In this document: positions 7,246 to 15,347 of the stretch, in pieces
Layout: the number at the start of each line of letters is the position of its first letter
Numbering within the stretch: the stretch's first letter is position 1
Assembly: GCA_964518645.1 (NCBI GenBank)
Contig: CAZFGL010000003.1
Coordinates: 1 to 42,707 of the forward strand
DNA: 42,707 bases
Reading direction: 5' to 3'
Origin: HGM13006 sp964518645
GTDB taxonomy: Bacteria > Bacillota > Clostridia > Oscillospirales > Oscillospiraceae
Notes under the pieces: generated by a model
Told to the model about the DNA's origin: nothing
The model's database searches: none
Seen by the model: the letters and a program-made list of their open reading frames with translations, nothing else
Position numbers and translations under genes: made by a program

Positions 7246-8638
7246 ACATGACAACGCCCCATATCAGGCAGATCACACACATCCCCAGCAGCAGTGCCAC
7301 CAGAGGCCACACATATTTCATCCACACCCCGTAGGAGACCCGGCCTATGGCCAGTGCCCCCATAACCACCGCCGAGGTCGGGGTGATCAGATTGACGATG
7401 CCGGAGGCTGACTGATAAGCAGTCACCACCAGCGCCCGGCTCACCCCGGTCATCTCCGCAAGGGGTGCCATAATGGGCATGGAAAGGGTCGCCAGCCCCG
7501 AGGACGAGGGGATCAGGAAGGACAGCACCAGAAACACCCCAAAGGAAAGCAGCACAAAGCCCACGCCTCCGGCCCCACTGAGGGCCTGTTCCCCCCAGTG
7601 GAGAATGGTATCGGTAATATGCCCCCGGTTCATAATTACCGTGATCCCCCGGGAGATCCCGATGATAAACGCCACTCCCAGAAGTTCCGATGCCCCGGTC
7701 ACAAAGCCGTCCACAATGTCCTTCTCCCCCACCCGGCAGACCATGCCGGTGATGACCGCTGCCACCCAGAACAGGGCGGACAGTTCCGGGAACCACCACC
7801 CCAGAGTGGGCAGCCATGTGATCCCCATGTCCTGAAAGGGGATCACCCCGTATACCATAATAATAAAAGTCAGAGCAAACAACCCCAGCGCCGTTTTCTG
7901 TCTCCCCGTCAGCCCGGCCATATCCTGCCGTACTGCAAAATGTCTCAGATTCTCCTGCCGCTGGGCTGAAACCAGAGAGCGGGCAGGGTCACTCCGTACC
8001 CGCTGGCCATAGACCAGTACAAACCCGACGCTTACCCCCAGTCCCAGTATCAGCATCACCAGACGAAGTCCCAGATTTTCTCCCATATTCACCCCGGCAA
8101 AGCCCGCTGCGATCCCCGTTGCAAAGGGGTTTACCGTGGACCCAATGACCCCGGCACCGGCCCCCAGCAGGATCACACTCACCGCTGTCAGGGTATCATA
8201 GCCCGCTGCCACCATCACCGGGATCAGCAGGGGATAAAAAGCCATGGTCTCCTCCGCCATACCAAAGGTGGTTCCCCCCAGAGAAAACGCAACCATCAGC
8301 AGGGGGATCAGAATCACACCTCTGTCTCCCAAAGCCCCCACCATGGCGGAGATCCCTCCATCTATGGCCCCGGTTTTCCCCATGACCCCCAGGAAACCGC
8401 CCACCATCAGGATAAACACTGCGATCTCGATGGCCTCATAAAAGCCGTCCAGGGGTGCCAGCATCACTTCCCAGATGCTCTGGCCGTTCCGCTCCACCGG
8501 TGCATAGGTGCCTGTGACCGGCGCTCCGTCTGTGCCATACCGGTATGCCCCCGCAGGCAGGATCCATGTCAGCAGCGCCACCACCAGAATCAGGCAGATT
8601 AAAATGGTGTTGGCGGAGGGCATTTTCACCTTTTTCAT
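7244..8638 (-). CDS. YfcC-family antiporter, probable arginine/ornithine (ArcD-type) exchanger
   Basis: 464 residues and strongly hydrophobic, with about 12 membrane segments. It belongs to the YfcC/C4-dicarboxylate carrier-like family: an N-terminal TM helix ending in LTWILPAGAYRY, a GGTTFGMAEETMAFYPLL segment, TVNPFATGIAAG, and the C-terminal mirror motif LSFLIPSSSGLATLSMPIM with ITPTSAVVMGAL. Family members in other Bacillota sit in arginine deiminase operons and exchange external arginine for ornithine or citrulline. Here it starts 3 bp after the ornithine carbamoyltransferase stop, so it is translationally coupled and the arginine/ornithine assignment rests on this context. No second amino-acid exchanger is present in the operon. 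Confidence 0.9.
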   Translation of the reverse strand: MKKVKMPSANTILICLILVVALLTWILPAGAYRYGTDGAPVTGTYAPVERNGQSIWEVMLAPLDGFYEAIEIAVFILMVGGFLGVMGKTGAIDGGISAMVGALGDRGVILIPLLMVAFSLGGTTFGMAEETMAFYPLLIPVMVAAGYDTLTAVSVILLGAGAGVIGSTVNPFATGIAAGFAGVNMGENLGLRLVMLILGLGVSVGFVLVYGQRVRSDPARSLVSAQRQENLRHFAVRQDMAGLTGRQKTALGLFALTFIIMVYGVIPFQDMGITWLPTLGWWFPELSALFWVAAVITGMVCRVGEKDIVDGFVTGASELLGVAFIIGISRGITVIMNRGHITDTILHWGEQALSGAGGVGFVLLSFGVFLVLSFLIPSSSGLATLSMPIMAPLAEMTGVSRALVVTAYQSASGIVNLITPTSAVVMGALAIGRVSYGVWMKYVWPLVALLLGMCVICLIWGVVM

Positions 8639-8641
8639 AAA

Positions 8642-9672
8642 TCAGAGTGTAGCCGTGAGAATGGCTTTGATGGCATGCATCCGGTTTTCTGCCTGATCAA
8701 ACACCACCGAATGTCTGCTCCCGAACACGTCGTCGGATACCTCCCGCAGATCCACGCCCTTTTCCAGCCACTGCTGCGCCAGCGTGGTTCCGGTATCATG
8801 GAAGGCGGGCAGGCAGTGCATAAAGATCACCTCCGGGTTTTCCGTATCCTGCAAAAGCTGTTCATTTACCCGGTAGGGGGTCAGCAGCTGTGTCCGCTGG
8901 GGGATCTGCTCCTCCTCTCCCATGGAGGCCCAGATGTCGGAATAGACCGCATCTGCTCCCCGGAGGGCACTCCGGTCACAGGTCAGCTGAATCCGGGCAC
9001 CGGTTTTCTCTCCCTGGGCCTGTACCCGGGCCATGATCTGCTGATCCACGCCGTCGATCAGTTCTTTGGGGCCGTAGCCCACAAAATCCACCCCCATTTT
9101 GCAGCAACCGAACATCAGGGCATAGCACATATTATTCCGCACATCTCCCACAAAGGCCAGCTTCTGGCGGGAGAGGGGCTTGTGGATATGCTCCTCCATG
9201 GTCATAAAATCCGCAATGATCTGGGTGGGGTGATCGTCATCGGTCAGGCCGTTATACACCGGCACCCCGCTGTATCTGGCCAGTGTTTCCACCACCCGCT
9301 GGTCATATCCCCGGTATTCAATCCCGTCAAAAAATCTTCCCAGCACTCTGGCGGTATCTTCCATGGATTCCTTTTTCCCCATCTGGGAGCTGCCGGAATC
9401 CAGAAATGTCACATGGCCCCCCTCGTCGTGCACAGCCACCTCAAAGGCACACCTTGTCCGGGTGGAGGTCTTTTCAAAAAGCAGCACAATGTTCTTCCCC
9501 CGGAGCATATCCCCGGGGNNNNNNNNNNNNNNNNNNNNNNNNNNNNNNNNNNNNNNNNNNNNNNNNNNNNNNNNNNNNNNNNNNNNNNNNNNNNNNNNNN
9601 NNNNNNNNNNNNNNNNNNGGGGGTAAAGTCCATCAGTGTCAGAAATGATCTTCCTTTTAAATTTACAGGCAT
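8642..9672 (-). CDS. argF/arcB: Ornithine carbamoyltransferase (interrupted by an assembly gap)
   Basis: Converts citrulline plus phosphate to ornithine plus carbamoyl phosphate when working catabolically. The N-terminal 18 residues (MPVNLKGRSFLTLMDFTP) lie at 9619-9672 behind an AGGAGG site; the remaining about 292 residues lie at 8642-9518. Visible motifs are EKTSTRTRCAF (carbamoyl phosphate), DDDHPTQIIADFMT, and MHCLPAFHD near the C-terminus (ornithine/active-site Cys). Only about 21 residues are missing when compared with E. coli ArgF, and reading-frame closure requires a gap length of 3n+2, so the true gap is probably near 62 nt and not 100. It lies between arginine deiminase and the antiporter, which favours the catabolic role over arginine biosynthesis. 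The gene itself shows no sign of being broken. Confidence 0.92.
9519..9618. other. Assembly gap of 100 N
   Basis: Exactly 100 N, a conventional placeholder for unknown length. It is flanked by CCCCGGGG and GGGGG runs, GC-rich sequence that may have blocked assembly. It lies wholly within the ornithine carbamoyltransferase gene. Confidence 0.99.
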
Positions 9673-9692
9673 GTTTTTTCTCCTCCTATTTT

Positions 9693-10898
9693 TTAATCCC
9701 GCCACAGGGGCATGGTCATACACCGGGGGCCACCCCGTCCCCGGGACAGCTCCGAACTGGGAATGGTCAGCACCTCTACCCCATATTCCCGAAGCAGTCC
9801 GTTGGTCACCGTATTCCGGTCATAGGCCACCACCCGTCCCGGCCCAATGGCAAAGGTGTTGGATCCGTCGTTCCACTGTTCCCGGGCGGCATCGATCACA
9901 TTCCCGCCCCCGCAGGGGATCAGGGTCACCTGGCTCAGCCCCAGATGTTCCATCAGAATATGGGCCAGATCCGCTCGCTCCTGGGTTATGGTCAAATGGC
10001 CGTCTCCTCCCTTTTCCAGCACAAACACCTCCATGCTTCCCCGGATATTGGGGTGCACCGTAAACTTGTCCCGATCCACCATGGTAAACACCGTGTCCAG
10101 ATGCATAAAGCTTCGGGACTTGGGAATATCAATGGCAAGCACCCGGGAAAAGCCCAGCTCCAGAAGTTCCTTGGCCAGAAGCTCAATGGCAAAGGGTGTC
10201 GTCCGCTGGGAGATCCCCACTGCGGCCACCTGGTCACTGAGGATCAGAATATCTCCCCCCTCCAGGGATTGCTCCATGGTTCTGCTGTACAGCCGGGGAA
10301 CTGACCGGTATTCCGGATGATAGCGGAAAATATATTCCCCGAACAGGGTCTCCCGGTTTCTTGTCCGGCTGTGCATCCGGTGCAGCGCCACCCCGGAGCC
10401 AATGCAGGCAAAGGGATCCCGGGTGAAATAGAGATTGGGCATGGGATCGATCACAAAGGGATAATCCCCCTCCAGATAGTCTGTCAGGTTCTTTTTTCCG
10501 TAGCCCCGGATCTGGGATTTCCGAACCCCCGCCATCATGGCAAGTACCATGTTTTTTACGGACATGTCCATAAAATATTCCGTCATGCGGCCGGTTCGCT
10601 TCTCCCCCCGGATCCCCGCCTCCTGAAGATAGTCCAGTACAAACCGGTGTCTCAGTTCTTCATCGGCCAGGGTCTGCGCCACCAGATCCTCCAGATACAC
10701 CACCTCTGCCCCCTGCTCCCGAAGCAGGGCAGCAAACCGGTCATGCTCCTGCTGGGCCTGCTGCAAATATGGAATGTCGTCAAAAAGCAGCCGATCCAGA
10801 TGTTCCGGCATCAGGTTCAGCAATTCCTCCCCGGGCCGGTGCAGCATCACCCGCCGCAGAGGGCCGATCTCAGAGAACACTCTGATCATATCCTTCAA
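9693..10898 (-). CDS. arcA: Arginine deiminase
   Basis: 401 residues; hydrolyses arginine to citrulline and ammonia. The start is TTG at 10898, which gives 9 bp from AAAGGAG; an ATG two codons later would be 15 bp away. All deiminase landmarks are present: SEIGPLRRVMLHRPG at the N-terminus, LLFDDIPYL, YFTRDPFACIG, EGGDILIL, FMHLDTVFTMVD, and the catalytic Cys393 in GGPRCMTMPL close to the C-terminus. The length agrees with the family (about 400-410). It is the first gene of an operon with ornithine carbamoyltransferase (20 bp downstream) and the antiporter. Carbamate kinase, which would make ATP from the carbamoyl phosphate, is absent from the window. No ArgR-type box was identified upstream. 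Confidence 0.96.
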   Translation of the reverse strand: MKDMIRVFSEIGPLRRVMLHRPGEELLNLMPEHLDRLLFDDIPYLQQAQQEHDRFAALLREQGAEVVYLEDLVAQTLADEELRHRFVLDYLQEAGIRGEKRTGRMTEYFMDMSVKNMVLAMMAGVRKSQIRGYGKKNLTDYLEGDYPFVIDPMPNLYFTRDPFACIGSGVALHRMHSRTRNRETLFGEYIFRYHPEYRSVPRLYSRTMEQSLEGGDILILSDQVAAVGISQRTTPFAIELLAKELLELGFSRVLAIDIPKSRSFMHLDTVFTMVDRDKFTVHPNIRGSMEVFVLEKGGDGHLTITQERADLAHILMEHLGLSQVTLIPCGGGNVIDAAREQWNDGSNTFAIGPGRVVAYDRNTVTNGLLREYGVEVLTIPSSELSRGRGGPRCMTMPLWRD

Positions 10899-10957
10899 GT
10901 GTATACACTCCTTTCCTTTTCTCAGGACCAGTATGTCCCCGGAGCAAAAAAACATGT

Positions 10958-10988
10958 AAAAAATCCGAACCGTTTTTTCCGGTTCGGA
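10958..10988 (-). terminator. Terminator after binding lipoprotein 1 (distal)
   Basis: On the minus strand, stem TCCGAACCG / CGGTTCGGA followed by six T. It separates the binding-protein gene from arcA. Confidence 0.85.
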
Positions 10989-10995
10989 TCCATAT

Positions 10996-11031
10996 AAAAA
11001 GGGCGCACTGCAAATTGCTCTGCAGCACGCC
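10996..11031 (-). terminator. Terminator after binding lipoprotein 1 (proximal)
   Basis: On the minus strand, GGGCG plus TGCAG arms pair with CTGCA plus CGCCC, with a small internal loop, followed by TTTTTAT. It lies directly upstream of the distal terminator, giving a tandem stop. Confidence 0.65.
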
Positions 11032-11046
11032 CGGGAAGGAATGTCT

Positions 11047-12786
11047 TTACTTATCCATATAGCGATCGTAAGCGTCCTGCTTGATCTCAATGGCACGGGT
11101 CAGACCCATTTCACGAACAGCCTCTTCGTAAGCTTCATACTCGGTTTCAATATCCATGTCGCCGGTGATGAACTTGTCACGGCACTCCAGGGCATAGGAC
11201 TCATAGTCGCCTGCCAGCTTGGAGATCTCATAGCTCTCGTCAATGGTCAGCTGTGCAACGTAGGGATATGCATCCCGGTTGTCACGGCTGTTTGCCCACA
11301 CGTCGAAGCAGCCAGCCTCATGCTCGTTGAAGGATACCAGCAGCTTGGAGTTGGATGACCAGGAGGGAGTGGAGTTACGGCCGGTGTAGAAGGAGATTGC
11401 GTCGCCGGCTGCCAGATCGGGGTTGTTCAGTACAGTGTCGGTGAACTGGGGCTTGCCGTCCACGACCTCACAGGACAGACCCTCAACGCCATAGTTGGCC
11501 AGCTGAATGCCCTCATCGGTGAACCAGAAGTCGCAGTACTGGATTGCCAGCTCGGGATCCTCGCACTTGGTGGAGATGCTCATACGCTCTGCGCCAAAGT
11601 CAAACTGGGTGGTGTCCACATGGGTCTTTTCACCCTCGGTCTTTACGGGGTCAGGCAGACCTACCAGATACAGGTTGGGATCGCTGGACATTGCGGAATA
11701 CATGCTCAGCATGGGAGCGCCGTTGAAGAATACACCGCAGTTGCCGGAGGTGATCTCAGCCATGCCGGAGGGATCCATTGCGCCGGGCGCATTGGCAAAG
11801 TCTCTGGAGATCAGCTTCTCCTCGTACCACTGGTGGAGCATGGTCAGATACTCCTTGTAGCCTTCGCCGGTAATGCCGTCCTTAACAACGCCGTCCTGAA
11901 CCATCCAGTAGCTTTCCTTTGCGTTGGTGGCCAGCATGCAGGCGATGCCGTAGCCGGCAGCAAGGAAGTTGTCGTTGCCTACAGCCGCGGAGTCCAGATA
12001 AATGGCGGTGGTACAGCCATAGTTGCTCTGGATGTTCAGCAGCAGGTCATGGAGTTCGTCATAGGTGTCGATCTCAGTGTTCTTCAGACCCATCTCGTCC
12101 AGCCAGTCACCACGGGTGATCATGCCGAAGAAGGGGCCGATAAAGTCACTCATCAGTTCATAGAAGCCGGAGATGTGACCTTCAGCGGTGGTGGTTGCAG
12201 TCTCCAGGAAGGTGGTGGAGGTGCGGTACTTGTTGTAGTTGGGGAACAGATCCACATAGTCCTCCAGGGGAACAATGATCTCTTCCTCGATGGCATTGTC
12301 AGCGCCGTCAGAGTACAGGGTGCTGAAATTGCCGAAGATATCAGGATAGTCCTGTGCAGCGATCATCAGGTTGAACTGCTCGTTGGCAACCATGAACTCA
12401 GCCTGAATAAAGTCCAGAGTAACGCCGGTGAGTTCGGCAGCCTTCTGGAAGTGGGGGTAGTCGAAATAGCCGTTGGGTGCAACGCTGGAAACAGCGCCGC
12501 CGGGCTTCTGCTGCCAGTAGGTAAGGGTCACGCCCTCTTCACTGAGGGGCAGCTCCATGGGGGGGATCTCCACTGCCTCCAGTGCAGCCTCTACTGCACT
12601 GCCCTCCACGGCGGAGGGGGTGTCGTCTGCGGGTGCTTCAGGAGCCTCCGGAGCCTCAGGCGCTTTGTCGGACTGGGCAACGCTCTGGGCAGGTGTGCTT
12701 GTCTCGTTGTTTCCGCAGCCTGCGAAAAGACCCAGTGCCATGGTCAAAACCAGAAGCAACGCAAGGACACTTTTAAATTTGGTCAT
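11047..12786 (-). CDS. Orphan extracellular solute-binding lipoprotein 1
   Basis: 579 residues from ATG 12786 (AAAGGAGAAAGAATC upstream; the ORF start at 12807 reads through that site). Lipoprotein signal peptide with lipobox LFAGC and Cys24, then an acidic Ala/Pro/Glu-rich linker to about residue 60. The rest is a large family-1 type binding protein of the LipO/YtcQ size class (usually oligosaccharides). The C-terminal third (YCDFWFTDEGIQLANYGVEG, then VVDGKPQFTD) closely resembles the lipoprotein at 25518-27236. No permease or ATPase gene accompanies it, and tandem terminators close its transcript, so it is a stand-alone binding protein. It is divergent from SnoaL triplet B, which suggests it captures that pathway's substrate; this is inference. 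Confidence 0.92.
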   Translation of the reverse strand: MTKFKSVLALLLVLTMALGLFAGCGNNETSTPAQSVAQSDKAPEAPEAPEAPADDTPSAVEGSAVEAALEAVEIPPMELPLSEEGVTLTYWQQKPGGAVSSVAPNGYFDYPHFQKAAELTGVTLDFIQAEFMVANEQFNLMIAAQDYPDIFGNFSTLYSDGADNAIEEEIIVPLEDYVDLFPNYNKYRTSTTFLETATTTAEGHISGFYELMSDFIGPFFGMITRGDWLDEMGLKNTEIDTYDELHDLLLNIQSNYGCTTAIYLDSAAVGNDNFLAAGYGIACMLATNAKESYWMVQDGVVKDGITGEGYKEYLTMLHQWYEEKLISRDFANAPGAMDPSGMAEITSGNCGVFFNGAPMLSMYSAMSSDPNLYLVGLPDPVKTEGEKTHVDTTQFDFGAERMSISTKCEDPELAIQYCDFWFTDEGIQLANYGVEGLSCEVVDGKPQFTDTVLNNPDLAAGDAISFYTGRNSTPSWSSNSKLLVSFNEHEAGCFDVWANSRDNRDAYPYVAQLTIDESYEISKLAGDYESYALECRDKFITGDMDIETEYEAYEEAVREMGLTRAIEIKQDAYDRYMDK

Positions 12787-12867
12787 GATTCTTTCTCCTT
12801 TCATCATTATATGACGACTTTGTAAAATCTCAACACAGACTTCACACTATCTTCATATTTTGCACTC

Positions 12868-12896
12868 AGTATAGCAGATTTTTTCCCCGCTGTCCA
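12868..12896 (-). promoter_or_regulatory. Promoter of binding lipoprotein 1
   Basis: On the minus strand, -35 TGGACA (12891-12896), 17-bp spacer, and extended -10 TGC-TATACT (12868-12873). Confidence 0.75.
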
Positions 12897-12982
12897 GCAA
12901 AAACACGACTTTTCCGTTCCCTTTCCCACTTTCCCGGGGAGCACCTGAAAAATCCGCTGATTTTGCTGGATAATCCCGGGGA
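12893..12982. promoter_or_regulatory. Nested repeats in the divergent intergenic region, possible operator
   Basis: TCCAGCAAAA (12893-12902) recurs inverted as TTTTGCTGGA (12961-12970), and TCCCGGGGA occurs directly twice (12932-12940, 12974-12982), 42 bp apart. The first arm overlaps the -35 box of the lipoprotein promoter. The 308-bp region 12787-13094 otherwise holds only the two divergent promoters; no gene is seen. Confidence 0.35.
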
Positions 12983-13029
12983 AAAATGCGCAAAAAAGTG
13001 AATGCCAAGTTCGGATTGTGATACTTGTT

Positions 13030-13058
13030 TTGCAGAAAAAATCCAGTTAAACTTTAAT
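13030..13058 (+). promoter_or_regulatory. Promoter of SnoaL triplet B
   Basis: -35 TTGCAG (13030-13035), 17-bp spacer, -10 TTTAAT (13053-13058); the start codon is 36 bp further on behind TTAGGAGG. Confidence 0.55.
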
Positions 13059-13094
13059 TAAGCAAACCGCAACCACACGTTAGGAGGAATCACT

Positions 13095-13799
13095 ATGGCT
13101 TATAAACACCCGCCTATGGACATTCTGCACATGGCTGACGTGGTGGAAGACACCACCGCCATTGCCAACATCATGGGCAGCTTCACCTTCCTGAACTGCT
13201 ACAAGCTCCACGAGCGTCAGTTCCGGGACTGGAGTAAAAACGAGCCCACCCTGACCCTGAACGGGGGCAAGTATGTGGGCTACGAAGCCGTCAAGGGCTT
13301 TATGGTAGACTACAATCAGGAGCAGACCAGATGGGCCAACCAGGTCATGCGTGGACTTTATCCCGATGAGCTGGGTGGCAAGTCCGACGAGGAGATCTGG
13401 GCTGTAGGCGCAAACACCGTCCTGACCATGACCACCCCCCTGATCGAAGTGGCCTTCGACGGTCAGACCGCCAAGGGTCTCTGGTACGTTTACGGTTCCA
13501 CCACTGAGGTATACGGTCACGGCCCCAAGGCCGCATGGAACTTTGGCCGCTGCGCAGTGGACTTCATTAAAGAAGATGGCCAGTGGAAGATCTGGCACAT
13601 GATCATGTTTACCGATATTGCCTGCCCTCTGGGTGGCAACTGGGGCAGAGACGAAATGTATGCCCACGAGGGTGTTGAGACCCCTGAGCCCACCGTTAAG
13701 CAGGAATTCTATAAGAGCTACGGCCCGGATTATGTTTCCCTGGTGAATCCCCCGCTCCCGGAGCCTTATGACACCTTTGCCAACACATTCAGCTATTAA
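13095..13799 (+). CDS. SnoaL-like (NTF2-fold) protein B1
   Basis: 234 residues, start supported by TTAGGAGG. The SnoaL/NTF2 fold covers about residues 18-175: helix IANIMGSFTFLNCYKLHE, GYEAVKGFM, strand TMTTPLIEVAFDG, and KEDGQWKIWHMIMF. The C-terminal extension ends in LPEPYDTFANTFSY. It pairs with A1 by shared GKSDEEI and tail segments and by being first in its triplet. The catalytic-type His seen in the six other SnoaL proteins here is replaced by Leu110 (VLTMTTP against MHTLTTP in B2). B1 may therefore be a non-catalytic partner, or use other residues. It is co-transcribed with B2, 14 bp downstream. Cytosolic; no signal peptide. Confidence 0.9.
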   Translation: MAYKHPPMDILHMADVVEDTTAIANIMGSFTFLNCYKLHERQFRDWSKNEPTLTLNGGKYVGYEAVKGFMVDYNQEQTRWANQVMRGLYPDELGGKSDEEIWAVGANTVLTMTTPLIEVAFDGQTAKGLWYVYGSTTEVYGHGPKAAWNFGRCAVDFIKEDGQWKIWHMIMFTDIACPLGGNWGRDEMYAHEGVETPEPTVKQEFYKSYGPDYVSLVNPPLPEPYDTFANTFSY

Positions 13800-13813
13800 G
13801 GAGGTGCAGCGTT

Positions 13814-14494
13814 ATGCCGAAGAACATCAGAGAATTTACCCCCGAGGAGAAGATCCAGCGGGCGTATGATATAATCCAGATCAAGAATGTAATGGCCAGA
13901 CATGCCTTTTACCATGCTGCCTCCCGTCATGACATCGAGATGGAGACCCTTTGGGCCCACAACGCTCCCAACGTAAGCTGGGGCAACATGGGTGGCTTCC
14001 AGATCGGCCGTGATGTGGTGTGGGATTTCTATGTAAAGCCCCACATCGGAAAGACCTGCAAGCCCGGCGAGGCCTTTATGCACACCCTGACCACCCCCCT
14101 CATTGAGATTGCAGGGGACGGCCAGACCGCTCAGGCCATGTGGTATACCCCCGGCTACGGTACCGGCGCCGGCCCCGATGCACCTGCTGACGCACCCAAG
14201 AAGGGCGAGTGGATGTATGAGAGATATGCCATCGACTTTATCAAAGAGGATGGAGAATGGAAGATCTGGCACTTCTTCGTAGGCACCGACTTCAGCTTTG
14301 AGGCCGGCACTGCATATGAAGAAAAGGCTATGCCCCCCATGGGTGAGAGAAAGCCCCAGCGTGGCGTGCTGCCGGTACCCGGCATCTACACCAGCAAATA
14401 CGGCTGGAGTGCATATCCCCACTTTCCCCAGCCCTATGAGACCTGGACCCCGGAGATCAGCTATGGTCCCGAGCCCTTTATGAAGGAGGATTAA
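13814..14494 (+). CDS. SnoaL-like (NTF2-fold) protein B2
   Basis: 226 residues; AAGGAGG 9 bp before ATG. Layout: helix RAYDIIQIKNVMARHAFYHAA with Tyr33 and His34 in the region of the BaiE active-site Tyr/Asp, His90 in MHTLTTPLIEIAGDG at the catalytic His position, a Gly/Ala/Pro/Lys-rich loop (GAGPDAPADAPKKG) replacing a barrel turn, and FIKEDGEWKIWHFFVGTDF. The tail ends in FPQPYETWTPEISYG. It shares the WHFFVGTDF block with A2 and takes the same second place in its triplet. Of the seven SnoaL proteins here, B2 and B3 look most like competent dehydratase or isomerase subunits. The substrate is unknown. Confidence 0.9.
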   Translation: MPKNIREFTPEEKIQRAYDIIQIKNVMARHAFYHAASRHDIEMETLWAHNAPNVSWGNMGGFQIGRDVVWDFYVKPHIGKTCKPGEAFMHTLTTPLIEIAGDGQTAQAMWYTPGYGTGAGPDAPADAPKKGEWMYERYAIDFIKEDGEWKIWHFFVGTDFSFEAGTAYEEKAMPPMGERKPQRGVLPVPGIYTSKYGWSAYPHFPQPYETWTPEISYGPEPFMKED

Positions 14495-14497
14495 CCC

Positions 14498-15277
14498 ATG
14501 ACCGAACTTGAACTCAGAGCCCATCGTATTGAGGCCATCGGTGCCATCGAGAATGTAATGAGCCTCCACGCTTACTATCATGCTGCTGACCAGAACCGGG
14601 AGGAACTTCTGAACACATGGAGCCAGGAGCGTGGCCCCGAAGTTATCTGGAGCCAGAACTTCGGCCGCTGGCAGGGTATGCACAAGCTGATGCCCATGTA
14701 TGCAGGCGACAACAAATACACCGACGGCGACTGGCTGAAGGAAAAGATCATCAAGGCGCATCCCGAGCTGGCTGAGGCCCTGAAGGATATTGACGGCCGT
14801 GCCCTATCCGAGATGCCCGTACATACTCTGGCTTCCCCCATTATTGAGGTGTCCGCTGACGGTATGAGCGCCAAGGGCGTCTGGTACACCCCCGGCTTCG
14901 CACTCCGTCACGACTATGTAAACGGCACCGCCAGCATCACCTGGATGTGGGAGAAATACGGCGGCGATTTCGTCTATGAAAACGGCGAGTGGCGTTTCCT
15001 CCGTCTGCTGATCGGCATGGATATGGTAAACGGCGGCGATACCGGTTCCTGGACAGATCCCAAGAAGCCCATGGGTCCCCCGCCTGAGGAGAAGAAGGAA
15101 TCCGACCCTGACGATCCCGACGGCAAGCGGGGCAAGTCCCCTGCCATGGGCGGTCAGGTCACCGTGGAAAAGGATGAGCCCGGCCGCTACAGCGACTATA
15201 AGCCCACCCGTATCCCCACCGAAACCCCCAGGCTTCCTGAGCCCTTCGAGTCTCTGGACAAGACCTGGAGCTATTGA
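14498..15277 (+). CDS. SnoaL-like (NTF2-fold) protein B3 with acidic/proline insert
   Basis: 259 residues; its AAGGAGG site lies inside the end of B2, with a 3-bp gap. Helix IENVMSLHAYYHAADQN carries Tyr26/Tyr27/His28, and His109 lies in PVHTLASPIIEVSADG. A 30-residue insert precedes the His strand, as in A3. The family strand reads FVYENGEWRFLRLL. After the fold, residues about 188-225 are charged and proline-rich (GPPPEEKKESDPDDPDGKRG), followed by the triplet tail RLPEPFESLDKTWSY. It is the B copy of A3. It is the last gene before a strong hairpin terminator. Dehydratase- or isomerase-like; not further assignable. Confidence 0.9.
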   Translation: MTELELRAHRIEAIGAIENVMSLHAYYHAADQNREELLNTWSQERGPEVIWSQNFGRWQGMHKLMPMYAGDNKYTDGDWLKEKIIKAHPELAEALKDIDGRALSEMPVHTLASPIIEVSADGMSAKGVWYTPGFALRHDYVNGTASITWMWEKYGGDFVYENGEWRFLRLLIGMDMVNGGDTGSWTDPKKPMGPPPEEKKESDPDDPDGKRGKSPAMGGQVTVEKDEPGRYSDYKPTRIPTETPRLPEPFESLDKTWSY

Positions 15278-15284
15278 TTTTCCC

Positions 15285-15314
15285 GGGGCTGCTGCCTATG
15301 CAGCAGCCCCTTTT
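15285..15314 (+). terminator. Terminator or attenuator after SnoaL triplet B
   Basis: Perfect 11-bp stem GGGGCTGCTGC / GCAGCAGCCCC with a 4-nt loop, followed by TTTT. The next gene starts 34 bp later without an obvious promoter, so partial read-through is likely. Confidence 0.85.
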
Positions 15315-15347
15315 CAAATTCACCACAAAGAAACAGGAGGACCCCAT

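Noticed and set aside
11047..12786. Start of binding lipoprotein 1 at 12807
   Set aside because: The seven extra residues are encoded by the AAAGGAG ribosome-binding site; ATG 12786 gives a standard lipoprotein signal.
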